From Comamonas sp. KCTC 72670 (lineage in GTDB: Bacteria > Myxococcota > Myxococcia > Myxococcales > Myxococcaceae), in NCBI GenBank assembly GCA_014656495.1, contig BNCN01000010.1, positions 248,001 to 312,000 of the forward strand: DNA of 64,000 bases. The letters run 5' to 3'. This document shows, piece by piece, positions 31,995 to 39,970 of this stretch. The notes below the pieces were generated by a model that worked only from the letters and a program-made list of their open reading frames with translations, ran no database searches and was not told where the DNA came from. A program made the position numbers and the translations under genes. Within the stretch, counting starts at the first letter, position 1. Each line of letters starts with the position of its first letter.

Positions 31995-34286
31995 TCAGGG
32001 CCCCGCGGGACACACGGGCATCGACGTAATCCACGCGTCGATGAGCGCCGTGCCCTCCGTGTCCTTGAGGGCCGTGGCCAACGGCGGCATGCGCGGGGTC
32101 GACAGCGAGTGCATGCGCCGCGCGAGCACGGACTTCAACGGGTCGCCTGGCGCGACGAGCATGGGCCCCTCGATCCCCAGCTCCCCTTGCTGGGGCGGCA
32201 CGCCGCAGACCTTCATGCCGGCCACCGACGTGGAGAAGCGCAGGTCCGACTCGCCGCGCCCCAGGCCGTTGGGCCGGTGGCAGACCGCGCAGTTCACATG
32301 GAGGTAGGCCTTCGCGCGCGCCTCCACGGGCTCGGGGCCGCCGTAAGCCGGCATCCGGGGCTGCTGCTCCGCGGGCCCGGGGAGCGTCAGCACGCCGATG
32401 TGCGCCAGCGTCGCCAGCTGCGGGGCCACCCGCGCGCCCGGGTATTCGAGGTCCCGGTTGAGCTGCGCGACCTCCAGCCCCAGCACGAAGCCCGCTGCGG
32501 CGTTGTGGCACTGCATGCACTCGCCCCGGCTGGGGAACGTCCAGGTCTGCGTTCCCACCAGCTTCGACTTGCCCGCGTCCAGCAGCACGGCGTCCGTGCC
32601 CGCGTCGTTCCACTCGTACGAGTACCCCGCCCAGACACCGTCCGGGTGGCGCATGAAGAGGCGCGTCTCCACACGGCGGCCACCCAGCAGGAAGGTCTTC
32701 ACCGCCACCGTGCCAGGCGGCGCATCCAGGACGCCCTCCGGCCCCACCGTCATCGCGGTGCCATCCGGGACGCCAATGAAGCGCTCCTTCTGCGCGCCGT
32801 CCGACCACAGCGGGGCATTCACGTCGTACGGGATGAGCCCCGCCGAAGGCAGCTTCACGTCCGCCGGGTTCGCGCAGCCCGTCGCGGACAACAGCGTGGG
32901 AAAGGCCTCGCTGCCCGGCGCCGCGGGCAGCGTGGGGATGATGCGGTGCAGGCCGCCGCCCGCGAAGTCCAACACGAAGAGCTCGCCGTCGTTCATCTCC
33001 GCGAAGGACGAGATGCTCAGCGCCGTGGTGAAGAGCACCTGCGGCTTCGCCCCGCCTCCGGGCACGGCGTCCCCCGGCAGCGACCAGACCCGGCCCGTGC
33101 CGAAGTCACCGAAGACGTACTTCCCCACGAGCGCCGGCACCGCGGCGCCTCGGTACACGTAGCCGCCCGTGACGGAGACGCCTTCATCCCGGCCATAGGT
33201 GGCCACGGGAGGCGTCAGCCCGGGGACGTCGCAGCCGCCACGCACGCATTCGGTGCCCTCCAGGATGCTCCAGCCGTAGTTGCCGCCCAGCTCGACGCGG
33301 TTGATCTCCTCCTGGAGCTTCTCGCCCACGTCCCCCAGCCACAGGGCCCCGGTGCTCCGGTCGAAGCTCCAGCGCCACGGGTTGCGGAAGCCGGTGGCGT
33401 AGATCTCCTTGCGCCCGCCCGCCGTCGCATACGGGTTGGTGGGGGGGATGCCATAGGGCCGCGTTCCGTCCACGTCGATCCGCAGCATCTTCCCCAGCAG
33501 CTCGTTCGGGTTCTGCGACGTCCGGTTCGGGTCGACGCGCCCGCCGCCGTCGCCGAAGGCGAAGTAGAGAAAGCCATCCGGGCCGAACGCGAGGTGGCCG
33601 CCCTTGTGCGTCGAGAAGGACTGGTCTTGTTCGAGCACCACTTCCGCGCTCGCCGGGTCCAGCGTGGCCCCTCCATCCAGGCTGCGGAAGCGGACGATGG
33701 ACGAGCGCAGCCTCCCCATCTCGTTGGTTCCGACATAGGAGAGGAACACCTCGCCGTTGGTGGCGAAGGACGGGTGGAAGGCCATGCCCAGCAGCCCCGT
33801 CTCGTCAAACTCGGCGTTCACCCGGCTCGAGACGTCGGCGAACACCGCGCTCACCGGCGGCGCGGCGCTCGGGTCGAACCAGCGCACCCGCCCTCCCCGC
33901 TCCACCACATAGATGCGGCGGTCGTCGCCCGGCGCCTGGAGCGCGAACACGGGCTGGGAGAAGCTCAGCTCCGGAAAGGCGCGCTCCAGGTTCACCCCCG
34001 TGGGGTCCGCCGGTCGCGGCGGCGCGACACACGTCGGGTTGGCCGGCCGCGCGTCCATCCCGAAGAGCGCCTGTGAATCCGGACCGTCCGCGTCCGGCGC
34101 CTGGGGCGCCCCGCCATCACCCTCCGCGCCCGTCCCCGCGTCGTCCGTGGGGTCGGTGACATCGCTTCCATCTTCGGACCCAGTCCCCTCCGAGGCACCC
34201 GGACATGCGAGGGGGATGCCGAGCAGGCCCAACGCGAGCACGACCAAGCTCAGCAGTATCGGCAATGATGGATGTCGCTGTTTCAT
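31995..34286 (-). CDS. PQQ-type sugar dehydrogenase fused to SO2930-like diheme cytochrome c, lipoprotein
   Basis: 763 residues. The leader ends in LLGIPLACPG, a lipobox, followed by a low-complexity Asp/Gly/Thr linker. Residues about 85-420 match soluble glucose/sorbosone dehydrogenases, a PQQ-binding six-bladed propeller (FDETGLLGMAFHPSF, GGHLAFGPDGFLYFAFGDGG, NPNELLGKMLRIDVDG, ATGFRNPWRWSFD, ELGGNYGWSILEG). Residues about 430-763 match SO2930-family diheme proteins (NAPLWSDGAQKERFIGVPDG, RLFMRHPDGVWAGYSYEWND) with heme motifs CMQCH and CAVCH. The design suggests periplasmic sugar oxidation with on-board electron transfer. I chose ATG 34286; upstream residues have no signal-like character. 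Confidence 0.9.
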   Translation of the reverse strand: MKQRHPSLPILLSLVVLALGLLGIPLACPGASEGTGSEDGSDVTDPTDDAGTGAEGDGGAPQAPDADGPDSQALFGMDARPANPTCVAPPRPADPTGVNLERAFPELSFSQPVFALQAPGDDRRIYVVERGGRVRWFDPSAAPPVSAVFADVSSRVNAEFDETGLLGMAFHPSFATNGEVFLSYVGTNEMGRLRSSIVRFRSLDGGATLDPASAEVVLEQDQSFSTHKGGHLAFGPDGFLYFAFGDGGGRVDPNRTSQNPNELLGKMLRIDVDGTRPYGIPPTNPYATAGGRKEIYATGFRNPWRWSFDRSTGALWLGDVGEKLQEEINRVELGGNYGWSILEGTECVRGGCDVPGLTPPVATYGRDEGVSVTGGYVYRGAAVPALVGKYVFGDFGTGRVWSLPGDAVPGGGAKPQVLFTTALSISSFAEMNDGELFVLDFAGGGLHRIIPTLPAAPGSEAFPTLLSATGCANPADVKLPSAGLIPYDVNAPLWSDGAQKERFIGVPDGTAMTVGPEGVLDAPPGTVAVKTFLLGGRRVETRLFMRHPDGVWAGYSYEWNDAGTDAVLLDAGKSKLVGTQTWTFPSRGECMQCHNAAAGFVLGLEVAQLNRDLEYPGARVAPQLATLAHIGVLTLPGPAEQQPRMPAYGGPEPVEARAKAYLHVNCAVCHRPNGLGRGESDLRFSTSVAGMKVCGVPPQQGELGIEGPMLVAPGDPLKSVLARRMHSLSTPRMPPLATALKDTEGTALIDAWITSMPVCPAGP

Positions 34287-34540
34287 GGCGATGCGGTGGT
34301 CAGAGGTGGGGCTGGACGCCAGGGACCTGTTCTCCCGTCGGAGACCGGCTCTGCCGAGTGCCGGACCGCGTCCGCGCGCGACGTCATGAAGTGGGCGGAG
34401 GCTCGTTCCTGGGACGTCGCGGCCTGGACACGCCACGACAGCGGACACTCGCCCTTCGTGAACGGGGCAACGCGGCGGGGCCTTACTCCCTTGCTCCGTC
34501 CCGGGGCCGGCCGTCAGCCGGGGGCCGGCCTCACCGCGTG

Positions 34541-34568
34541 CGAGCACCTAGATTGCTCGGAAAGGAGG
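34541..34568 (+). promoter_or_regulatory. Hairpin next to a strong ribosome binding site
   Basis: CGAGCA (34541-34546) and TGCTCG (34554-34559) form a perfect 6-bp stem with a 7-nt loop. It touches the GGAAAGGAGG ribosome site that ends 4 bases before ATG 34573. It could modulate translation of the small Cys-repeat protein or stabilise its mRNA. Confidence 0.35.
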
Positions 34569-34572
34569 CTCC

Positions 34573-34965
34573 ATGAAGACAGGCAGGGGGATTCTTCGCC
34601 CGTGGGCTCGCGCGCTCCTCACCGTCGCCATTGGCGCCGCGCCCCTGACAGCGGTGGCGGCGCAGGACACGGCGCCCCAGGTGTCTTGCTATCAGCGCGC
34701 CATGGACGGCGGGCTGGACGACTCCATGGCCACGCAGCTCTGCCGGGGAGCCCGCTCCGCGTCACCCGCGGACTGCTTCCTGCGCGTCCAGGACGAGGGC
34801 TCCTTGAGTCAGAGCCAGGCCGTCCAGCTCTGCCAGTTCACCGCGCCCGACGAAGACCCCGCGAGCTGTTACATCCAGGCCCGGCAGCAGACCTTCTCCG
34901 ACACCACGCGCGCGATGCAGCTCTGCCAGCCCGCGCAGCTCTACTGTCCGGGCTTCGTGAACTGA
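34573..34965 (+). CDS. Small secreted protein with three Cys-framed repeats
   Basis: 130 residues with a signal peptide cleaved near AVAAQD. The mature part consists of three tandem repeats of about 30 residues with the pattern C-(Y/F)-x16-18-(A)-x-QLC: CYQRAMDGG...TQLC, CFLRVQDEG...VQLC, CYIQARQQT...MQLC, then YCPG. Each repeat probably forms one disulfide. I do not recognise the family. A very good ribosome site precedes it. Its last 25 bases overlap the convergent hybrid kinase gene. Confidence 0.82.
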   Translation: MKTGRGILRPWARALLTVAIGAAPLTAVAAQDTAPQVSCYQRAMDGGLDDSMATQLCRGARSASPADCFLRVQDEGSLSQSQAVQLCQFTAPDEDPASCYIQARQQTFSDTTRAMQLCQPAQLYCPGFVN

Positions 34966-37154
34966 ACGCGGCGCGGGGGCAGCGGCCGCTGAAGCAGCTC
35001 GCGAAGGCGCGCCAGGTCCACCGGCTTCACCAGGTGCTCGTCGAAGCCGGCCTGCAGCGCCTGGCGCCGGTCCTCTTCCAGGCCGTACCCCGTCACCGCG
35101 ATGAGCAGCAGGCCGCGCCCCTCCTCCGTGCCGCGAAGCGCCCGGGCCACCTCGTAGCCGTCCATCCCCGGCAAGCCGATGTCGAGCAGGACGATGTCGG
35201 GCCGCGCTTCGCGCGCCCGCTCCAGGCCCGAAGGCCCGTCCGCGGCCTCGCTGACGGTGTGGCCCTCCAGTTCGAGCAACTCCCGGACGAGCAGACGGCT
35301 GTCCTCGTGGTCATCCACCAGCAGCACGTGGCGGCGGGCGGCGGCCTCCGGCGCGGACACTTCGGGCGAGGGGACCTGCTCCACCTGCCCCCGGGGCAAC
35401 CGGACGGTGAAGGTGGTGCCCTTCGACAGCCCCTCGCTTCGCGCGCGCACGGTGCCGCCGTGCAACTCCACCAGCCGCTTCACCAACGTCAGCCCGATGC
35501 CCAGGCCCCCCTGCGCCCGGTCCAGGGTGCGCTCCGCCTGGAAGAAGAGCTCGAACACCCGCTCCTGGAGCTCCGCGGACAGGCCGTCACCGGTGTCCGA
35601 GACCTCCAGCACCACCTCGCCCGCCTCCTCACGGGTCGTCACCCGGACGAGGCCACCCGCCGGCGTGTACTTCAGCGCGTTGGACACCAGGTTGGAGGCG
35701 ACCTGCTCCAGGCGGCTCGCGTCGCCCGCGAGCCAGGCCGGCGCGACGTCCAGCTCCACGCGGTGCGCCTGTGTCTTCCCGGAGGACTCCAGCGCCGCGA
35801 CGGCGCGGCGCACGCACTCCGCCAGGTCCATGGCGCCCTTCTGCAGCAGGATGCGCCCGCTGCTCACGCGCTCCACGTCTAGCAGGTCATCCACCAACCG
35901 GCCCAGGTGAAGCGACTGACGCTCCACCAGCGCCCGCGTCCGCTCCCGGCCGGCCGCGTCCTCCGTCACCGCCAGCACCTTCACCCCGTGGGTGATGGCG
36001 GACAGCGGATTTCGCAGCTCGTGGCCCAACATGGCGAGGAACTGGTCCTTCGCGAGGTTGGCCGCCTCCGCCTCCGTCATCTTCGTGCGAAGCGCCTCCT
36101 CGCGCTCCGTCACCATGGCCGCCGTGAGCGCGAGCGTCGCCCGCAGGTCCTCCAGCTCGGAGATGCCGGTGGCCCCCACGTTGGTGAAGGCGTCCGGTGA
36201 GTCCGGGCGCTCGCGGGCCGCGCGGGCCAGATCCCGGAGCGGGTGGGTGATGCGGCGCCCCGCCCACGTCGCCCACACCGCGGCGATGGCGCAACAGCCC
36301 AGCCCCGCGACGAGCAGCGCGACCAGGGACTGATTCACCGACGCCTTGAACGCCTCGCGGGGCCCCGAGAACGACACCGTCCACGGCACCAACTGCAGGC
36401 GCGCGAACGCCGCGTAGGACGGCATGCCATCCACGGTCCGCGAGGCGAAGAACCCCTCGCGGCTGGCGCGGATGTTCTCGATGTACCTGGGACGGGCCTT
36501 CGTCCCGACGAAGCGCTCGCGCGCGCGGCTGCGCGAGAGGATGATGCCGTCCTCGTCCACCAGCGTGCCCACCCAGTTCCCCGAGATGCGCTGCTCATCC
36601 CAGAGCCGGTCGAAGTGCTGCATGGAATACGTGGCCACCAGCACCCCGGTGAGCGTGCCCCGGTGACGCACCGGCATCGCCACCACCACGGTGGGCGGGC
36701 CCTGGAGGCGCTGATAGGGGAAGTCGGAGATGGCGACGCGCCCCGTCTCGACGACCTCACGCACGTAGGGACGGTCATCCACGCGCGCGCTCAGGTCGGT
36801 GCCGAAGGGGTGGTCCGTGGTGAACACCGTCCGCCCCTGCACGTCCAGCAGGGAGAGCGAGCCCCAAGGCTCCTGCGTGCGCACCACCGCCTGGCAGGTG
36901 GCGTAGAAGGTCTTCAGGTCGCCTTGGGCCAGCGGCGCGGAGTGGGCCAGCACCTCCAGCGCCCGGACGGACTGCCCCAGCTCCCGCTCCACCACGAGCG
37001 CCAGCGCGCGGGCCGTCTCACGCATGCCCTGGGCCCGGGCCTCCCGCTGGGCGTCGGCGAAGCGGTTCACCACGCCCGCCGAGAAGAGCACCAACGGCAC
37101 GAGCAGCCCGAGCGCGAGCAACCCCAGGTAGAAGCGAAGTGAGCGCGCCTTCAT
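34941..37154 (-). CDS. Hybrid sensor histidine kinase with extracellular dCache-like domain and receiver
   Basis: 737 residues. A membrane helix at 8-29 and another at 276-297 bracket a periplasmic Cache/PDC sensor (SLLDVQGRTVFTTDHPFGTD, LVDEDGIILSRSRARERFVG). A HAMP-like segment follows, then HisKA with FLAMLGHELRNPLSAITHG (His378), HATPase with SNLVSNALKYTP (N box), DTGDG and GGLGIGLTLVKRLVELHGG. A C-terminal receiver has VDD near 613, phosphoacceptor Asp658 (LLDIGLPGMDGYE) and Lys710. The phosphate probably moves within the protein and then to an unseen partner. ATG 37154 is chosen because the signal-anchor helix begins there. Confidence 0.93.
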   Translation of the reverse strand: MKARSLRFYLGLLALGLLVPLVLFSAGVVNRFADAQREARAQGMRETARALALVVERELGQSVRALEVLAHSAPLAQGDLKTFYATCQAVVRTQEPWGSLSLLDVQGRTVFTTDHPFGTDLSARVDDRPYVREVVETGRVAISDFPYQRLQGPPTVVVAMPVRHRGTLTGVLVATYSMQHFDRLWDEQRISGNWVGTLVDEDGIILSRSRARERFVGTKARPRYIENIRASREGFFASRTVDGMPSYAAFARLQLVPWTVSFSGPREAFKASVNQSLVALLVAGLGCCAIAAVWATWAGRRITHPLRDLARAARERPDSPDAFTNVGATGISELEDLRATLALTAAMVTEREEALRTKMTEAEAANLAKDQFLAMLGHELRNPLSAITHGVKVLAVTEDAAGRERTRALVERQSLHLGRLVDDLLDVERVSSGRILLQKGAMDLAECVRRAVAALESSGKTQAHRVELDVAPAWLAGDASRLEQVASNLVSNALKYTPAGGLVRVTTREEAGEVVLEVSDTGDGLSAELQERVFELFFQAERTLDRAQGGLGIGLTLVKRLVELHGGTVRARSEGLSKGTTFTVRLPRGQVEQVPSPEVSAPEAAARRHVLLVDDHEDSRLLVRELLELEGHTVSEAADGPSGLERAREARPDIVLLDIGLPGMDGYEVARALRGTEEGRGLLLIAVTGYGLEEDRRQALQAGFDEHLVKPVDLARLRELLQRPLPPRRVQFTKPGQ

Positions 37155-37401
37155 CGACCCAGCACCCGAAGGAAGTCGTGCGATGGACGGCCGGCGACCT
37201 CCCGAAGAAGCATCACCGCCCCATCGTGCCCGGGCCCCAGGACCGGGTGCCCCCGAGTACAACGAAGTGCCCTGCAATGAACAGTGCGCGACGAAAGGGG
37301 CGCAACCGTCCGCTGGCGGATGGATGCCCGCTCGCCGCGAGGACTCCGCGGCCGGGTCGCGTTGACTGCGGGAGAAACGGGGGCGCACAGTCGAAGGCGC
37401 C

Positions 37402-37827
37402 ATGAGCGAACCGAGCACGCCCTATCAGTCGTGGCTGGAGTCCTTCGCCAGTGAGCACGGCGCCACCGCCGGCACCGTGCACCTCCAACGCGGAGACGAC
37501 CTCTTCCTCGTCGCGGCCCTCAACATCCCGCCGCCCTTGATGTCGGCCGTCCAGCACGTGCCCCACGGCAAGGGCATGGCGGGGCTGGCCCAGGTGCGCA
37601 AGGCGCCCGTGCAGACCTGCAACCTCAAGGAGGAGACGTCTCCGGACATCAAGCCGGGCGCGAAGGCCGTGGATGCCCGCGCGGCCGTGGCGCTGCCCGT
37701 GCTCGACGCCACGGGCCGTGTCCGCGCGGTGGTGGGCATCGCCTTCACCGAGGAAGGCACCCTGGCCATGGACCGCGAGAAGTCGCTCATGGCGGCGGCG
37801 GCCCGGCTGCCGCTCGCGGATGGCTGA
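37402..37827 (+). CDS. GAF-domain protein
   Basis: 141 residues forming a single GAF-like domain: GTVHLQRGDDLFLVAALNIPPPL, GKGMAGLAQVRKAPVQTCNLKE and ARAAVALPVLDATGRVRAVVGIAF. Such small stand-alone GAF proteins bind small molecules or haem-like ligands, or act as Met-sulfoxide reductases (fRMsr), but the catalytic Cys pattern of fRMsr is not present: only one Cys is seen. The next gene, a VTT membrane protein, overlaps its end by 8 bases, so the two form an operon. It is divergent from the hybrid kinase across 247 bases. Confidence 0.85.
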   Translation: MSEPSTPYQSWLESFASEHGATAGTVHLQRGDDLFLVAALNIPPPLMSAVQHVPHGKGMAGLAQVRKAPVQTCNLKEETSPDIKPGAKAVDARAAVALPVLDATGRVRAVVGIAFTEEGTLAMDREKSLMAAAARLPLADG

Positions 37828-38521
37828 GCCCACGCCCGCCCTGGGGGCCGCCACGGCGGGCCGTCCCTCCGCGCGCGTCCTCTCCGGGTGGACGGCCTTC
37901 TGCGCGCTGCTGCTGGCCGGCATCCTGGTGCCCTTCGCGCTCTTCGGGGCCAGCCTGGAGTCGGCGGCGCAGCACGTCCTCGCCGCCCGTCCACCGCCGT
38001 GGCAGGTGGCGCTGCTGCTGGGCGGCCTGCTCGCGGGGGACGTCGTGCTGCCCGTGCCCTCCAGCCTGGTGGGCACCGCGGCCGGCGCACTGCTGGGCTT
38101 CTGGGCTGGCGCCGCGACGTCGTGGCTGGGGATGATGGCCGGCTGCGTGACGGGCTACGTGCTGGGCGCCCGGGCCGGCACCGCGGCGCTGCGGCGTCTG
38201 GCGGGCGACGCGGAGCTCACGCGGCTGACGCGCGCGGCGGAGCGGATGGGCCCCTGGTTCCTGCTCGTGTTCCGCGCCGTGCCCGTGCTGGCGGAGACCT
38301 CCGTGCTCTTCGCGGGCACCAGCCGCATGGCCCCGCGGACCTTCGTGCTCACCAGCGCCCTGGCCAACCTGGGCGTGTCGGTGACGTACGCGGCGCTGGG
38401 CGCCAGCGCCGCGGAGCGGGAGTCCTTCCTGCTGCTCTTCGCGGGCATGGTGCTGCTGCCGGGGCTCGCGCTGGCGTGGGCGCGGCGGCGGACACCGCCG
38501 CAGCCCAACGCGGGAGCGTGA
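37820..38521 (+). CDS. VTT/DedA-like inner-membrane protein
   Basis: 233 residues with about five membrane helices. The SNARE-associated/VTT domain is shown by GDVVLPVPSSLVGTAAGALLGFWAGA, FLLVFRAVPVLAETSVLFAG and the re-entrant-loop prolines, with TFVLTSALANLGVSVTYAALG following. DedA-family proteins are implicated in lipid scrambling and undecaprenyl-phosphate recycling. The start ATG 37820 lies within the GAF gene, so translation is probably coupled. Confidence 0.88.
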   Translation: MAEPTPALGAATAGRPSARVLSGWTAFCALLLAGILVPFALFGASLESAAQHVLAARPPPWQVALLLGGLLAGDVVLPVPSSLVGTAAGALLGFWAGAATSWLGMMAGCVTGYVLGARAGTAALRRLAGDAELTRLTRAAERMGPWFLLVFRAVPVLAETSVLFAGTSRMAPRTFVLTSALANLGVSVTYAALGASAAERESFLLLFAGMVLLPGLALAWARRRTPPQPNAGA

Positions 38522-38531
38522 AGGCCCGGGC

Positions 38532-39221
38532 TCAGCCGCGCGCGGAGCGGGCGTCGCGGCCCTTGGCGCGGGCGGCCTTGGCGAGCGCGGTGTTGCCCTG
38601 CTCGTCGCCGCGCATCCACTCCTTCATCGCGGGCACCACCGTCTTGCTCCACGTCTTGCCCGCGCGAATCACCAGGTAGGCGTTCACCAGCGCGTCCACC
38701 ATGGCGGACAGCTGCTCCATCAGCATGAGGCGCTCGGAGAGCTGATCATCCTCTTCCTCGCTCATCAGCGCCGGCAGCTTGCCCGCGCGGATGTCGAGGA
38801 ACTCGGAGTCCAGCGTGGCCTCGAACTCCCGCTCCCCGTGGGTGAAGCGCAGCCGCGCCTGGGCCACGAGCAGGCCCCGGTCCAGCGAGTGCTTCACCTG
38901 CTGGGAGTACGGCGCCAACGTGCCCTTGGCGCTCATCTCCGTGACCTCACCCGCGATGCCGCGCAGCACCACGCGGCCCATGAAGAGCACGCTGACGCCT
39001 TCGCCCTCCACCTCCACGAGCGCGCCACCTTCCTCGGTGCGCCACAGCAGCCACGTGAGGAACTCCCGGCCCAGGTAGGCGCGGCCGCGCAGCAGCTGCT
39101 CGCGCGCTTTGCCCTGTTCGACCTCGGCCTCGTCCTTCTGCTCCTCGGTGGCGCCGCCGTCCACGCCGACATCGCCCCGCATGAAGGCCGCTTCGGCCCG
39201 CGCGTCGTCACGCCTCGCCAT
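38532..39221 (-). CDS. Probable C-terminal half of a split RdgC
   Basis: 229 residues starting at ATG 39221, which overlaps the stop of the upstream rdgC gene by 14 bases in a different frame. The first 40 residues are charged. Then GREFLTWLLWRTEEGG and the strand series LLVAQARLRFTHGEREFEATLDSEFLDIRAG recall the second half of E. coli RdgC (VTKLALDWQQRIQFVM... LKRLKF). The helix LMLMEQLSAMVDALVNAYL lines up with that protein's C-terminal LMTGELAALIQNLIEGLGG. The assignment is by eye and moderate. A basic tail of about 45 residues is extra. It would act with the upstream product as one DNA-binding protein. Confidence 0.6.
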   Translation of the reverse strand: MARRDDARAEAAFMRGDVGVDGGATEEQKDEAEVEQGKAREQLLRGRAYLGREFLTWLLWRTEEGGALVEVEGEGVSVLFMGRVVLRGIAGEVTEMSAKGTLAPYSQQVKHSLDRGLLVAQARLRFTHGEREFEATLDSEFLDIRAGKLPALMSEEEDDQLSERLMLMEQLSAMVDALVNAYLVIRAGKTWSKTVVPAMKEWMRGDEQGNTALAKAARAKGRDARSARG

Positions 39222-39858
39222 GTGCCACCTCGTCCGAAGCCGTCGCCGGCAGGTCCATGCCAATCAGCTCCGCGGTGGGCCCTAGCGCGGACTCGTCGAT
39301 GCCCGCCGTCTGCGCCATGGCCGCCGGCGTCATGCCGAAGAAGTTCACGTTCAGCCCACCCTCCAGCGCGACGGTGATTTCATCCACCACCTTGCGCGAC
39401 GCGGACCAGATCTGCACCTGCTGCGTCTTCAGGTTCCAGCTCACGTCCACCGTCGTCGTGCGGGGCGTGGCGCGCTTGCGCAGCATCTGGCGGATTTCGT
39501 TGCGGCTCTGCGTCTTCTCGCCCCGGCTGGGCGGGCGGCCGTTCTCCTTTTCGAAGGCGGAGGCCCACTTGGCCAGCTCGGCCTTGAGCGCCGCCGCCGG
39601 CACCTTGATGGTGTCGATGCGGAACGCGAACAGCGCGTACTCGCCATAGTAGAGACGGCCGGCGGAGAACTCGCTGGACTCCTCGTTCTCGAGCTCCACG
39701 AAGCCCACCCCGCGCTCCTCCTCGGAGTTGCGGTCGATGGGCTCGAACGCGTGGGCCTTGAGGCCGCGCGTCAACCAGCGTTTGACATCCGAAGGCGCTT
39801 CCTTCGCCGGTTCGACCCGGAAGCGCGACAGCGTGACAGCACCACGAAGGACAGGCAT
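39208..39858 (-). CDS. rdgC: Recombination-associated protein RdgC, N-terminal half
   Basis: 216 residues against about 300 for E. coli RdgC. RdgC forms a ring around duplex DNA and limits RecA activity. Shared features: the opening VLRGAVTLSRFRVE, GVGFVELENEESSEF, a YALFAFRIDTIKVPAAALKAEL segment, then RNEIRQMLRKRATPRTTTVDVSWNLKT, matching the central helix and SxxxxxIDT-type strand of the family. It ends around where the central part of the normal protein would continue (GMDLPATASDEVAHGEA). The next gene appears to supply the missing C-terminal part. ATG 39858 fits the family N-terminus. Confidence 0.82.
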   Translation of the reverse strand: MPVLRGAVTLSRFRVEPAKEAPSDVKRWLTRGLKAHAFEPIDRNSEEERGVGFVELENEESSEFSAGRLYYGEYALFAFRIDTIKVPAAALKAELAKWASAFEKENGRPPSRGEKTQSRNEIRQMLRKRATPRTTTVDVSWNLKTQQVQIWSASRKVVDEITVALEGGLNVNFFGMTPAAMAQTAGIDESALGPTAELIGMDLPATASDEVAHGEA

Positions 39859-39970
39859 GGGGCGCGGCAGGATGGGGGGCGCGCGGCGTGCCGTCAAGGC
39901 ACTCGGTGTGGCAGACAGGCACCTTCCCTGCATGACACTCCCGCCCCGCGGCGGTAGCGTCCCCTCCGAC

